DNA of 64,000 nt from CANMIH01 sp049116335 (GTDB taxonomy: Bacteria; Pseudomonadota; Alphaproteobacteria; Rhodobacterales; Rhodobacteraceae), in contig JAGDYZ010000007.1 in NCBI GenBank assembly GCA_049116335.1, positions 62,001-126,000 of the forward strand, given 5' to 3'. This document shows positions 1 to 8,233 of the stretch, one piece after another. The notes beneath the pieces are model-generated. The model saw nothing but the letters and a program-made list of their open reading frames with translations. It was not told the DNA's origin and searched no databases. The translations under genes were made by a program, and so were the position numbers. Numbering within the stretch: the stretch's first letter is position 1; each line of letters starts with the position of its first letter.

Positions 1-2115
1 TCGGATGATAGCATTGGTGGCAACGATAGCGTTGTCACCGGTACCGGGTCGGATTGGATTGTTCTGGGGGATGGCGCGGACCACGCGAGCCTTGGTGCAG
101 GCGACAACCTGGCGCTGGGTGACAATGGTGTGCTGACCAAAACCACCACGACGGAAAGTCTGGAGACCCAATCGCCGTCTCTAGGTGGCAATGACACCGT
201 TATCTCGTTGGCTGGTCACGATCATGTGGTGCTGGGGCAGGGCGCGGATCTGGCGGATCTGGGTGAGGGCAATAATGTTGTGCTCGGCGACAATGGCAGC
301 CTGACGCTGGATGCGACATCGCTGATCCTTGAGGCCACAGATCGCACACTTGGGGCCGCGGATACCGTGACCTCGGGTGCAGGCCATGACATAGCCATCC
401 TTGGTGTGGGCAGTGACCATGCCTCATTGGGAGACGGCGACAACCGCGCGCTGGGCGACAATGGCCGGATTGAAATGTCCTTTGCCGGGACAAGCCGTCT
501 GGAGGCGACGGATGGGGCAGATGGTGCGGATACCGTACTGAGCGGCACCGGGCTTGATGTCATCATTGGGGGCTTGGGCAATGACAGCATCCATGCTGGG
601 GCGGGTGACAATACTCTGCTCGGGGACATGGGCTTTGTTACTCAGGAGAGCGGTCTGGCGGCGGCGGCAACCCGAACCGCAGCCACGGCAGACTTTGGCA
701 ACGGCGGGCAAGACACCCTGACCACGCTTGAAGGTGTGGATGTTGTCTTGGCGGGTGCCAACAACGACAGTGTGTCGACCGGAGCCGGCGAAGACCTTGT
801 TGTCGGTGATGATGGCAGCTGGATTTCCGCGCATCCGACAGGTTTGGGGCGCGCGCAGACAACAGTTCTGCAAAGCGGCGGCAATGACTGGATCGATGCA
901 GGCGCCGACAATGATCTTGTGATGGCGTCACAGGGCCATGACACGGTTCAGGCGCAAGAAGGCGAAGACGTTGTTCTGGGGGATGACGGGGATGTCACCT
1001 TCCGCAATGAAACGGACGTTGAAACGCTTGTGCTGACCAATATTGCGTTGGGCGGTGATGATCTGATCACAGCCCAAGGCGGTAGTGGTGACAATGTGCT
1101 GATCGGGCAGGCCGGTGCCGACACGATGATCGGTGGGATCGGCGACGACCTGATGATTGGGGATCTGGCAACTGTAACCTTTGCAAGCTACCAGACTGTG
1201 ATGCCGGGACAATCGGTGGTCGACCGCCTGAGCGACATGGTGGGCATTGAGCCAACTCTTGGCTTTGACGACAGCATCAGCGGCGCTGAAGGCGATGACT
1301 TCATCATGGGCGGGTTTGGCGGTGACACGCTGCGCGGTCAGGATGGTCAGGATTTCCTCATTGGTGAAACCGTCATCTACAAACGCACATGGGTCCCGCA
1401 GTCGGATGGCACCATCACCGAAGAGCTGACCATCGACACCAACTTTGCCTATCTCGACGGGGGATATGACTTTATCCATGCCGGAGATGGTGCGGATATT
1501 GCTGTGGGTGGTCTGGGACCGGATATGTTCTTTGGCAACACCCGGGATGACCTGTTGCAGTCCGATGGCTATGCGGGGATCTTCCGCGCAACCTGGGGCA
1601 CCCTAGGTTATGCGGACGCCACACCACACCGCGCGCTCTATACATCTAACTATGCGGGGTCAGGCGCCACGGATGTGGTCTCGGCCGCTCAAGAAAAAGA
1701 CTCGATTGGCGTCCCGCTCAAATTCGAAGATCTGGGCGCAGAACCTGAAGAGAAAGCCAAACAGCAGATCGAAGGCGAAAGTGCGATTTCCGAGGGCTAT
1801 CAGTCCGAGAGCGCACCCGAGATTGTACTTGGGCAGGTGATTGACCAAGTGCTGCTACATCTAGAGGGGGCCGAAGTGATGGCGGCGCTCGCTGAAACCA
1901 TGGCGGCGGGGGCTGATTTGGATCTGGCCCGCGCGGCCTTGATGCAATCGGTCATGAGCCAGCTGGCAGGCGCCGCCAACATGGATGCGGCGACGTTTGA
2001 ACAGCTGATCTCGCAGATCGTCGACCACATCCTAAGCCGGGTTGCCACCGAGGCTGCACAGGCTAGAACCCTGTCGGAGGATACTCCGATGCAATTGGCC
2101 CTCGCGGCTGAATAA
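1..2115 (+). CDS. RTX-like calcium-binding repeat protein, C-terminal part
   Basis: This is the 3' end of a larger gene: the frame is open from base 1, and an internal GTG at 130 is not a credible start. About 704 residues are visible. Most of it is made of units of roughly 60-75 residues, each mixing GGND/GxGxD turns typical of hemolysin-type calcium-binding (RTX) repeats with a recurring LGDNG or LGDDG motif. From about residue 480 the repeats stop. The last 130 residues are an Ala/Gln/Leu-rich, probably helical tail ending in LALAAE, which does not look like a standard RTX type I secretion signal. Such proteins are usually very large, secreted or cell-surface. The downstream DUF3467, HlyD-like and M50 genes follow on the same strand with short gaps and may handle its export or processing (inference). 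Confidence 0.85.
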   Translation, partial: SDDSIGGNDSVVTGTGSDWIVLGDGADHASLGAGDNLALGDNGVLTKTTTTESLETQSPSLGGNDTVISLAGHDHVVLGQGADLADLGEGNNVVLGDNGSLTLDATSLILEATDRTLGAADTVTSGAGHDIAILGVGSDHASLGDGDNRALGDNGRIEMSFAGTSRLEATDGADGADTVLSGTGLDVIIGGLGNDSIHAGAGDNTLLGDMGFVTQESGLAAAATRTAATADFGNGGQDTLTTLEGVDVVLAGANNDSVSTGAGEDLVVGDDGSWISAHPTGLGRAQTTVLQSGGNDWIDAGADNDLVMASQGHDTVQAQEGEDVVLGDDGDVTFRNETDVETLVLTNIALGGDDLITAQGGSGDNVLIGQAGADTMIGGIGDDLMIGDLATVTFASYQTVMPGQSVVDRLSDMVGIEPTLGFDDSISGAEGDDFIMGGFGGDTLRGQDGQDFLIGETVIYKRTWVPQSDGTITEELTIDTNFAYLDGGYDFIHAGDGADIAVGGLGPDMFFGNTRDDLLQSDGYAGIFRATWGTLGYADATPHRALYTSNYAGSGATDVVSAAQEKDSIGVPLKFEDLGAEPEEKAKQQIEGESAISEGYQSESAPEIVLGQVIDQVLLHLEGAEVMAALAETMAAGADLDLARAALMQSVMSQLAGAANMDAATFEQLISQIVDHILSRVATEAAQARTLSEDTPMQLALAAE

Positions 2116-2138
2116 GATCAACACGGGAAGACAACACA

Positions 2139-2438
2139 ATGAGCGATACAGTAAGCGGTGCACCCGCAGCCCTGAACGGCACAACCATCAAGTGGGACGA
2201 CAGAGACATGGTCAGCTCCTACGCCAATGTTGGCACCGCAACCGCCAACCGCGAAGAGTTTTTCCTGCTGTTTGGCACCCACCAGCACTGGCGCGGCACC
2301 CGCGAAGAGACGGCGGAAGTTGAGGTCAAACTGGCCAATCGGATGGTCATGAGCCCCTTTGCGGCCAAGCGTCTTGCAGTGATCCTGACCCAGTCGATCA
2401 AAGCCTATGAAGAGCAGTTCGGCACAATCGAAACCTGA
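2139..2438 (+). CDS. DUF3467 family small protein
   Basis: A 99-residue protein that starts 23 bases after the RTX-like gene, with GGAAG upstream of the ATG. It matches the DUF3467 pattern as I know it: a YAN segment near residue 28, an EEFFLLFG strand near 40, an RMVMSPFAAKRL block near 70, and a conserved YEEQFGTI end. No signal peptide or membrane segment is visible, so it is probably cytoplasmic. The family has no settled function. Lying between a giant exoprotein gene and HlyD/M50 genes, it could be a chaperone or adaptor for the exoprotein, but this is inference from position only. Confidence 0.8.
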   Translation: MSDTVSGAPAALNGTTIKWDDRDMVSSYANVGTATANREEFFLLFGTHQHWRGTREETAEVEVKLANRMVMSPFAAKRLAVILTQSIKAYEEQFGTIET

Positions 2439-2455
2439 TAAGACAGGTCTCTTAC

Positions 2456-4117
2456 GTGCTTGATCATGCCTTAGCTGTCCTGTCGCTTGGACTCGCGCCT
2501 GAAAATGCCGCGCGGGTTCTGTCAGGACAGCTGCCGTCTGACATTCCTCTGCCGGAGCTGCTAAGCTATCGGGACGAAAAGCCAAACCTGCGCAAACTGG
2601 GCGACAGGTTGGTGATTGTTTTGCCCATGGCCGGAGCTTGGCAGGCATGGGTCTTCGATCAGGTTCCCCCGGTGACGGAATTGCCCGGCTTGGTCGACCA
2701 GATCCGCATTGCGGGCCCGAAGCTCACGACGCAGAGCCAAAGTGCCGAGCTCCCTCGAAACAATCTCGCGCAGGATGCGGAGGCCTCAGTGACGGTCACT
2801 GGGGCTAAGCCCGAGGCAGAGGATACTGGGGCAGCTGCGGTTTTGGTTGTGTTGCAGCGCCTAGGAGACGGCCCGGGGCGCAAAGTTAAAAACGTTCTTC
2901 AGATTGTGGCCAATGCCTGTGTCGAAGCCGGTCTGTGCCATGTGGCCATTGTTGCCCGAAGTCGCGCTGGGCGGTTGAAACCCATGCTGGCGTCTGATGC
3001 CTCTGCTGGGACATTCTTCGACGAAATTCGCCATGTTTGTAAGCAGGTTGCGCAGAACGACGCCCAGACCTTGCGCGTGACAAAGGACACTCTGGAAGAG
3101 ACCGATCTGGATCCGGCGCTGTTGCATGACATGCTGGGGCAGGGGGATCTTGTGATCGCCGTGCCGGGGCAGTCTGAACATGGCTATGCGTTGGTGCTCT
3201 CGGGCGCTGTGCCCAATGCTGAGGTGCATCTGGATGGCATTCTTAGCGCTTTAGGCGCCATTGTGCCTGCTAAACCCCCGCATCCGCTAAAGGCTAAACT
3301 GATCCGAAGTGCTCTTGTTGCTTCGGCCCTGGCCGCAAGTGTCTGGCTGACCTTGCCCGCTCCTTTGACCGTGACGGCGACTGCCATCAGCCAACCGGCC
3401 CAAGCGCGCGCTCTGTCGCTGCCTTTTGATGCCTTTCTGGAGGAGGTGCAGGTTCGTGTCGGGGATGTTGTCACTGAAGGGGCCCCAATAGCGACGCTTC
3501 GCGCTCCGACCTTGGCGGATCAACGCGCCGAAATCGCTTTGCAGATCTCAGTGGAACAGGCCTCTGCGCAATCTGCACTGTCTGCCAATGACTATGGCGC
3601 CTATGTGCTTTCGGAACAGCGTATTGCGCAAAGTCAGAAACGTCTGGAACAGATCGAGGGCCGGATTGCCAAGCTTGACCTGCGTGCCCCGATTTCAGGT
3701 CGTGTGGTACAGGTGCTAGGATCGGAGGTTGCAGGAAACTATCAGGCCACTGGCGAGACTCTGGCCATGATCCAACCCGACGCGCGTTTTGTGTCAACGC
3801 TCACTGTGGCACGGGTGGATGCGCCTTTGTTACGCGCTGGGCAAATAGGATCGATTTGGTTTCGTGGTATCTCTGGCCAGACGTGGGATTTTGAGATCAT
3901 CAGCGCGCCGATGCAACGCAGCGATCCGACCACGGGGGAAGAGACACTAGTTGTGCAGGCGCGGATCACGGGTGACGACCAGTCCCGCCTCTTTGCCGGG
4001 CTTGCGGGCTTTGCCCGTATCGAAACCGGTCAAACCATTCGTATTGCCGCATTGACCCGGTATGCGCGCGAATATCTCAGGATGAAACTATGGACCTGGT
4101 TCGACTTCCAGCTTTGA
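2456..4117 (+). CDS. HlyD-like periplasmic adaptor with cytoplasmic N-terminal domain
   Basis: A 553-residue protein starting at GTG. Residues 1-280 are soluble and contain a segment around 125-265 that may be GAF-like (weak impression). One membrane helix spans about 284-302. It is followed by a HlyD-type adaptor: a biotinyl-lipoyl-like strand region near 315-350, a short coiled-coil hairpin rich in A/Q/E near 360-400, the matching LRAPISGRVVQVLGSEV half-motif near 408, and a beta-barrel to the end. HlyD proteins bridge an inner-membrane exporter to the outer membrane. No ABC ATPase or TolC gene is visible here. The 3' end overlaps the M50 gene by 28 bases in another frame, so the two are probably translationally coupled. 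The long N-terminal soluble domain is unusual for the family. Confidence 0.8.
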   Translation: MLDHALAVLSLGLAPENAARVLSGQLPSDIPLPELLSYRDEKPNLRKLGDRLVIVLPMAGAWQAWVFDQVPPVTELPGLVDQIRIAGPKLTTQSQSAELPRNNLAQDAEASVTVTGAKPEAEDTGAAAVLVVLQRLGDGPGRKVKNVLQIVANACVEAGLCHVAIVARSRAGRLKPMLASDASAGTFFDEIRHVCKQVAQNDAQTLRVTKDTLEETDLDPALLHDMLGQGDLVIAVPGQSEHGYALVLSGAVPNAEVHLDGILSALGAIVPAKPPHPLKAKLIRSALVASALAASVWLTLPAPLTVTATAISQPAQARALSLPFDAFLEEVQVRVGDVVTEGAPIATLRAPTLADQRAEIALQISVEQASAQSALSANDYGAYVLSEQRIAQSQKRLEQIEGRIAKLDLRAPISGRVVQVLGSEVAGNYQATGETLAMIQPDARFVSTLTVARVDAPLLRAGQIGSIWFRGISGQTWDFEIISAPMQRSDPTTGEETLVVQARITGDDQSRLFAGLAGFARIETGQTIRIAALTRYAREYLRMKLWTWFDFQL

Positions 4118-6072
4118 AGCAGGTCGCCTTACGCCTCTCTGCCGAAGGAGGGCGGGTGCTCTATCTGGCGCAGGATCGCGCAACCGGGCGGATTTTTACT
4201 CTGCCTGCCAAGCTGGCCCATGCGCTGCGGCTGTCTCAACAGGCGGTGAACGACCCCGCGCAGGCGACTCAGGTGCGCGAGCGGCTGGACGAAGATCAAG
4301 CGCGCGAGGCTTTTGGGTTTTTGCACATGGTGCGCAGCGCGCGGGCCACGGATTTGTTGCGCAGAAAGCCGTTTAATCCGCTGTTTGCGAATATTCCGTT
4401 GTTTGATCCCAGCCCAGTGCAAAGATACCTTGAAGGCGTTGCACGGCTGTGTGTTGGCCCGCAGGTCTTTGGTGCGCTATTTGCCCTGGCGCTGCTCTGC
4501 TTTTTGAAGGGGGTGCAAAACGACTGGGCGATTGCCCAAGAATTCGAGCGCGCCTTTTCGATCGAGGCTCTGCTGAGCTTCGGCCTGATTGCGCCTGTTT
4601 TGAAGGTGATCCACGAGCTGGGCCATGTGCTGGCGGCGACGCGTTATGGGGTACGGGTGAAACAGGCGGGGATCATGCTTGTTGGGCTCTATCCGATGCC
4701 CTTTGTGGATGTGACCGATGCCGATATGACCGCCCCGCGTCGCGCGCGGATTGCAATAAGCCTGGCGGGAATTGTCACCGATCTCTTTATAGGCGGCCTG
4801 GCCTTTGTGGCCTGGCATTTGACCGAGGGCAGCTATTTTCACGTGCTTTTGGGCAATATCGTGGTGTTCTCCACATTGAATTCGATTCTGTTCAATGCCA
4901 ATCCACTGATCAAACTGGATGGGTATTACGCCCTGTTCGACGCCTTGGGGATGCGTAATTTCTATACCCGCTCGGCGTCGATGCTGAAGGATGTAACAGC
5001 CTGGTTTGGGTCTTTTGGTCAAAACGGTGCCCTGCCTCGGTCCTGGGGTCAGGCCGGGATGTTGGGATATGCGCTCGGGACCTTGGTCTATCGACTTAAT
5101 ATCTTGTGGATCATCGCCGCAGGCTTGATGCCGAAATATTTAGGGGGTGGGGTTCTTCTGACGCTTTGGGGGGCTTTGGTAATGTTTGTTGCACCGATGA
5201 TGCGTGCAGCTCCGTCTGGGGCCTCTCCCGACACCAATCGTATCCGTCGAAGAGCGGTCTGGTGGGGTGGGCTGACCGCGATGGTGGCCGTTTTGGGACT
5301 TTGGGTGCAGTGGTCGTTCTCGGTTGTTGTGCCTGTTTCTGTTGATACGAGTGGGCGGTATCAAATGACCGCCCGCAGCAGCGGACACTTGGAAGCTCCC
5401 CTTCACTCAGGTTTGGTCGAGGCCGGTGCTGTGTTGGTCTTGCAAGACAATTCTGTGTTGCGCGACGATCTAGCAATTTTGGCGCAAGAGATGATCGGAG
5501 CCGAGGCGGTACTAGACAGCGTGCGTGGCGAAGACCCGGCCAAAGCAAAAGCAGCGCAAGATAAGATCATCTCATTGACGGAGCGACAGCATATTCTGGA
5601 AGGTGAAATAACCAATCTTCGGCTTGTTGCCTCGCACTCGGGTCTGTTTGTTCCAATGGAGCGTTTGCAGCTGGGACAGTGGCTGAATTCTGGGCAATCT
5701 GTTGGAGCCTTTTTACCCGACACAGGTCACGCGCATCTGACAGGCGATGTTCCGGAACGGTATGTTACTCTCTACCAGGCTTCGCTCCAGAGTGCGGATC
5801 TGAAAATTGGGAAAACTTATCAGTCCGTAGATATTGCCGGGCTTGAGCTGCGCGAGGTGATGCAGCTTGATCGTGAAAGTGGTACCCGAAGCTGGCAGCT
5901 GACCGTGCAGCTTCCAAATCAAGTGCCGTCTCAGATGCTGGGTCAACCAGGCCATATCCGACTTCGGTTTGAGCGGGCACCAGCATGGAGACATGCCTTA
6001 TTCTGGTGGCAAGGCGTGATCGAAAAATATCGTGAAGCTCAGATGCTCGACCGCGCAAATTTTCTCCAATAG
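4090..6072 (+). CDS. Membrane M50 (site-2-protease-like) metallopeptidase fused to a HlyD-like tail
   Basis: A 660-residue multi-pass membrane protein. The start is ATG 4090 with AGGA seven bases upstream, inside the end of the adaptor gene. The zinc motif HELGH is at residues 175-179 and the second site-2-protease motif, NANPLIKLDG, ends around 278 with Asp277 as the likely third ligand. Several hydrophobic helices lie between about 120 and 420. After a last helix near 405-420 comes a periplasmic part with a lipoyl-like strand (SGHLEAPLHSGLVEAGAVL, about 428-446), a coiled coil, and a barrel resembling HlyD adaptors. M50 enzymes cut substrates within or near the membrane. Fusion to an adaptor fold, next to a separate HlyD gene and an RTX exoprotein, suggests a role in export or maturation (inference). 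The product is not a named family to me. Confidence 0.8.
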   Translation: MDLVRLPALKQVALRLSAEGGRVLYLAQDRATGRIFTLPAKLAHALRLSQQAVNDPAQATQVRERLDEDQAREAFGFLHMVRSARATDLLRRKPFNPLFANIPLFDPSPVQRYLEGVARLCVGPQVFGALFALALLCFLKGVQNDWAIAQEFERAFSIEALLSFGLIAPVLKVIHELGHVLAATRYGVRVKQAGIMLVGLYPMPFVDVTDADMTAPRRARIAISLAGIVTDLFIGGLAFVAWHLTEGSYFHVLLGNIVVFSTLNSILFNANPLIKLDGYYALFDALGMRNFYTRSASMLKDVTAWFGSFGQNGALPRSWGQAGMLGYALGTLVYRLNILWIIAAGLMPKYLGGGVLLTLWGALVMFVAPMMRAAPSGASPDTNRIRRRAVWWGGLTAMVAVLGLWVQWSFSVVVPVSVDTSGRYQMTARSSGHLEAPLHSGLVEAGAVLVLQDNSVLRDDLAILAQEMIGAEAVLDSVRGEDPAKAKAAQDKIISLTERQHILEGEITNLRLVASHSGLFVPMERLQLGQWLNSGQSVGAFLPDTGHAHLTGDVPERYVTLYQASLQSADLKIGKTYQSVDIAGLELREVMQLDRESGTRSWQLTVQLPNQVPSQMLGQPGHIRLRFERAPAWRHALFWWQGVIEKYREAQMLDRANFLQ

Positions 6073-6211
6073 AGCGGTGCCCCGGTTGGAGAATGTTCCT
6101 ATTTGAATTGGGGTTTAGGCTAGGTAATCGAATGCAAAATGAGACAAAAATGGCTGGCGCGTTGCCTAGGTTCCTACCTACACTCAGCGCTGGAAACCGG
6201 CGGAGGTAAAC

Positions 6212-6961
6212 ATGTCAGGTTGGGGGTCCCCGGAACAAGAGGCAGCGCGGGCAAGACAACAGCAGGAGATGATCCAGCGCCGTGAGGACGAAAACCGGCG
6301 TCGTTTGGCTGATTTAGAGGCGAAGCGACGCGCTGAGGAGGCGCGCCAGAGAGAGCAGCGCGAAAAAACCACAGCAATGATGGAAGGGGCTGCTGGCAAA
6401 CGTTCACACCGCAGTCTCACCCATAGCGGAGATTATATGTTGGGCGCTGCCCTAGGTGGGCGCGATCCTGTTACGGGTAAATCCAATTATGAAGCCACTG
6501 CGCAATCGGGACGTCGTTCTTCGGGGGCTGCGGGCGTTGTCCCGGCGCGTGTTCCAGTCAAACGGCGGCTTGAGCAGGTCTGGGACACCAGTGTCTTTAT
6601 CGTCATTGGGCTGCTGATCTATGGCTTTGCCAATACGGTTGGCATCGTGGACTATGTCAAAGCACAGCTGAGTTTCGAGATGTCACCTGCGTCTTCGCCT
6701 TTAGAGACGCGGACATCAAGCCATTTTGGCGGTGTGCCTCTTAGTCACTATATCACGGCGGATCGACTGAGTATCCGCACCGGGCCGGGTGTGAATTATC
6801 CGTCGTTGGGTACGCAGCCGGGCGGAGGGTGTATTGCGGTTCTTGCTCAGGTGAATGCCGAGTGGAGCCAGGTCATGGTGCCAACGGCCTCAGGCCCACA
6901 GGCGCATTATGCAGCCAGCGCATTTCTTGCACCATTGACGTCAACGGACCTGTGTCGCTGA
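6212..6961 (+). CDS. Coiled-coil, single-TM protein with C-terminal SH3b domain
   Basis: A 249-residue protein. Residues 5-60 are a highly charged Arg/Glu/Gln-rich helix, probably a cytoplasmic coiled coil. A linker of about 70 residues leads to one membrane helix near 128-146 (FIVIGLLIYGFANTV). The C-terminal part, about 185-245, is a bacterial SH3-like domain: ITADRLSIRTGPGVNYPSLG opens it and an AHYAASAFLAPL segment closes it. The topology predicts a periplasmic SH3b domain, often a cell-wall or protein-binding module. It follows the M50 gene after a 139-base gap on the same strand and may belong to that module or stand alone. GGCGGAGG lies just before the start. Confidence 0.7.
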   Translation: MSGWGSPEQEAARARQQQEMIQRREDENRRRLADLEAKRRAEEARQREQREKTTAMMEGAAGKRSHRSLTHSGDYMLGAALGGRDPVTGKSNYEATAQSGRRSSGAAGVVPARVPVKRRLEQVWDTSVFIVIGLLIYGFANTVGIVDYVKAQLSFEMSPASSPLETRTSSHFGGVPLSHYITADRLSIRTGPGVNYPSLGTQPGGGCIAVLAQVNAEWSQVMVPTASGPQAHYAASAFLAPLTSTDLCR

Positions 6962-7204
6962 GAGGTTTGGCCTAGCTACTATTCCTGTCTCGGTAGGTCT
7001 TAGAGTTGACAAAACGGACCAGAGTTTGGCTTGATAGAGCACATCGTCATGATCTGTGTGCCTAGAATTAGGGCAATTTGCCTAGTGACATTCATGTGCC
7101 GCGCAGTTTAATCCAAATGTTACAAATACATATGTGAATGTTTCGTATTTTGGTGTGGAAATGACTAACCGATAAAAATTGGATTTGCAAAACAGGAGAG
7201 GGTA

Positions 7205-8194
7205 ATGAATTCACGATCGACAACTCGGAGGGTTATGCTGGCGGCACTGGTTGCTGCCTCGACCCTGATGACCGCTGGGGTTGCGGCGGCTGAAAAGCTT
7301 AAGGTGGCCGCAATTTACACTCTGCCTGTTGAACAGCAATGGATCAGCCGTATTCATAAGGCGCTGAACACCGCCGCTGAGCGGGGCGACATCGAGTATG
7401 TTTTCTCAGAGAATGTTGCCAACACTGACTATGAACGCGTGATGCGCGAATATGCCGAGCAGGGGCAAAAGCTTATTGTTGGCGAGGTGTTTGGTCTTGA
7501 GCGTGCTGCGCGCAAGGTGGCCAAAGACTATCAGGACACGGCATTTCTGATGGGGTCGTCCTTTGGCCCGGTTGGCCCAAATTTCTCGGTTTTTGACAAC
7601 TGGATTCACGAGCCGTCCTACCTGAGCGGTATGGTCGCTGGCAAAGCAACCGAGTCGAATGTGATTGGTATGGTGGGGGGCTATGCCATCCCCGAGGTCA
7701 ACCGACTGATGCATGCCTTTATGGATGGGGCGCGTGACGTGAACCCAGAGGTTAAGTTCATCGTGAACTTTATCGACAGCTGGTATGACCCGCCCAAAGC
7801 CAAAGAAAGCGCTTTTGCGATGATGGATGCTGGTGCGGACGTCATGTATGCCGAACGCTTTGGTGTATCGGACGCTGCAGTTGAGCGCGGCGTGAAGGCG
7901 ATCGGGAATGTAATCGATACTTCGGGTGACTATCCGGGCACCATCCTGTCGTCGGCCTTGTGGCAAATGGAGGCCACCATCGACAAAGCTGTGGCCAATG
8001 TTGCTGCGGGTACGTTTGAGGCGGCGGATTACGGCCAGTTTAGCTATATGGGCTACGGCGGCGGGTCGCTTGTCATGGACGAGAGCCTCATCGACGCTGA
8101 GACCGTTGCGGCAGTGAAAGCGCGTGAGGCGGAGATCATGGATGGTCTGTTCCGTGTGAACGTGAACGACGACCGCCCTGTGTCCGACAACTAA
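7205..8194 (+). CDS. BMP/PnrA-family ABC transporter substrate-binding protein
   Basis: A 329-residue secreted binding protein with a clear signal peptide (Arg-rich start, hydrophobic stretch, cut near AAAEKL, about residue 30). Residues about 31-320 follow the BMP/PnrA/Med fold: a KVAAIYTLPVEQQWISRIH opening, an ANTDYERVM segment, FGPVGPNFSVFDNW, and a central GMVAGKATESNVIGMVGG motif. Characterised members bind purine nucleosides or related bases. GGAGAG precedes the ATG. The next three genes encode the ATPase and two permeases of the same importer, and a cytosine-deaminase-like enzyme follows, so a nucleobase or similar nitrogen ring compound is the likely cargo. Confidence 0.9.
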   Translation: MNSRSTTRRVMLAALVAASTLMTAGVAAAEKLKVAAIYTLPVEQQWISRIHKALNTAAERGDIEYVFSENVANTDYERVMREYAEQGQKLIVGEVFGLERAARKVAKDYQDTAFLMGSSFGPVGPNFSVFDNWIHEPSYLSGMVAGKATESNVIGMVGGYAIPEVNRLMHAFMDGARDVNPEVKFIVNFIDSWYDPPKAKESAFAMMDAGADVMYAERFGVSDAAVERGVKAIGNVIDTSGDYPGTILSSALWQMEATIDKAVANVAAGTFEAADYGQFSYMGYGGGSLVMDESLIDAETVAAVKAREAEIMDGLFRVNVNDDRPVSDN

Positions 8195-8202
8195 GTTTGA
8201 AA

Positions 8203-8226
8203 GGGGCTGGCGATTGCGCTGGCCCC
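8203..8226 (+). other. Intercistronic hairpin after the binding-protein gene
   Basis: Ten-base arms GGGGCTGGCG and CGCTGGCCCC around a 4-base loop pair fully in RNA if two G-U pairs are allowed. There is no T run after it. Hairpins in this place often protect the upstream message and let binding protein be made in excess over the membrane parts. Confidence 0.5.
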
Positions 8227-8233
8227 GATTTCG

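Noticed and set aside
4080..4120. Programmed frameshift joining the HlyD-like and M50 proteins
   Set aside because: No slippery heptamer is evident, and the M50 start has its own AGGA seven bases upstream, so coupled separate translation is simpler.
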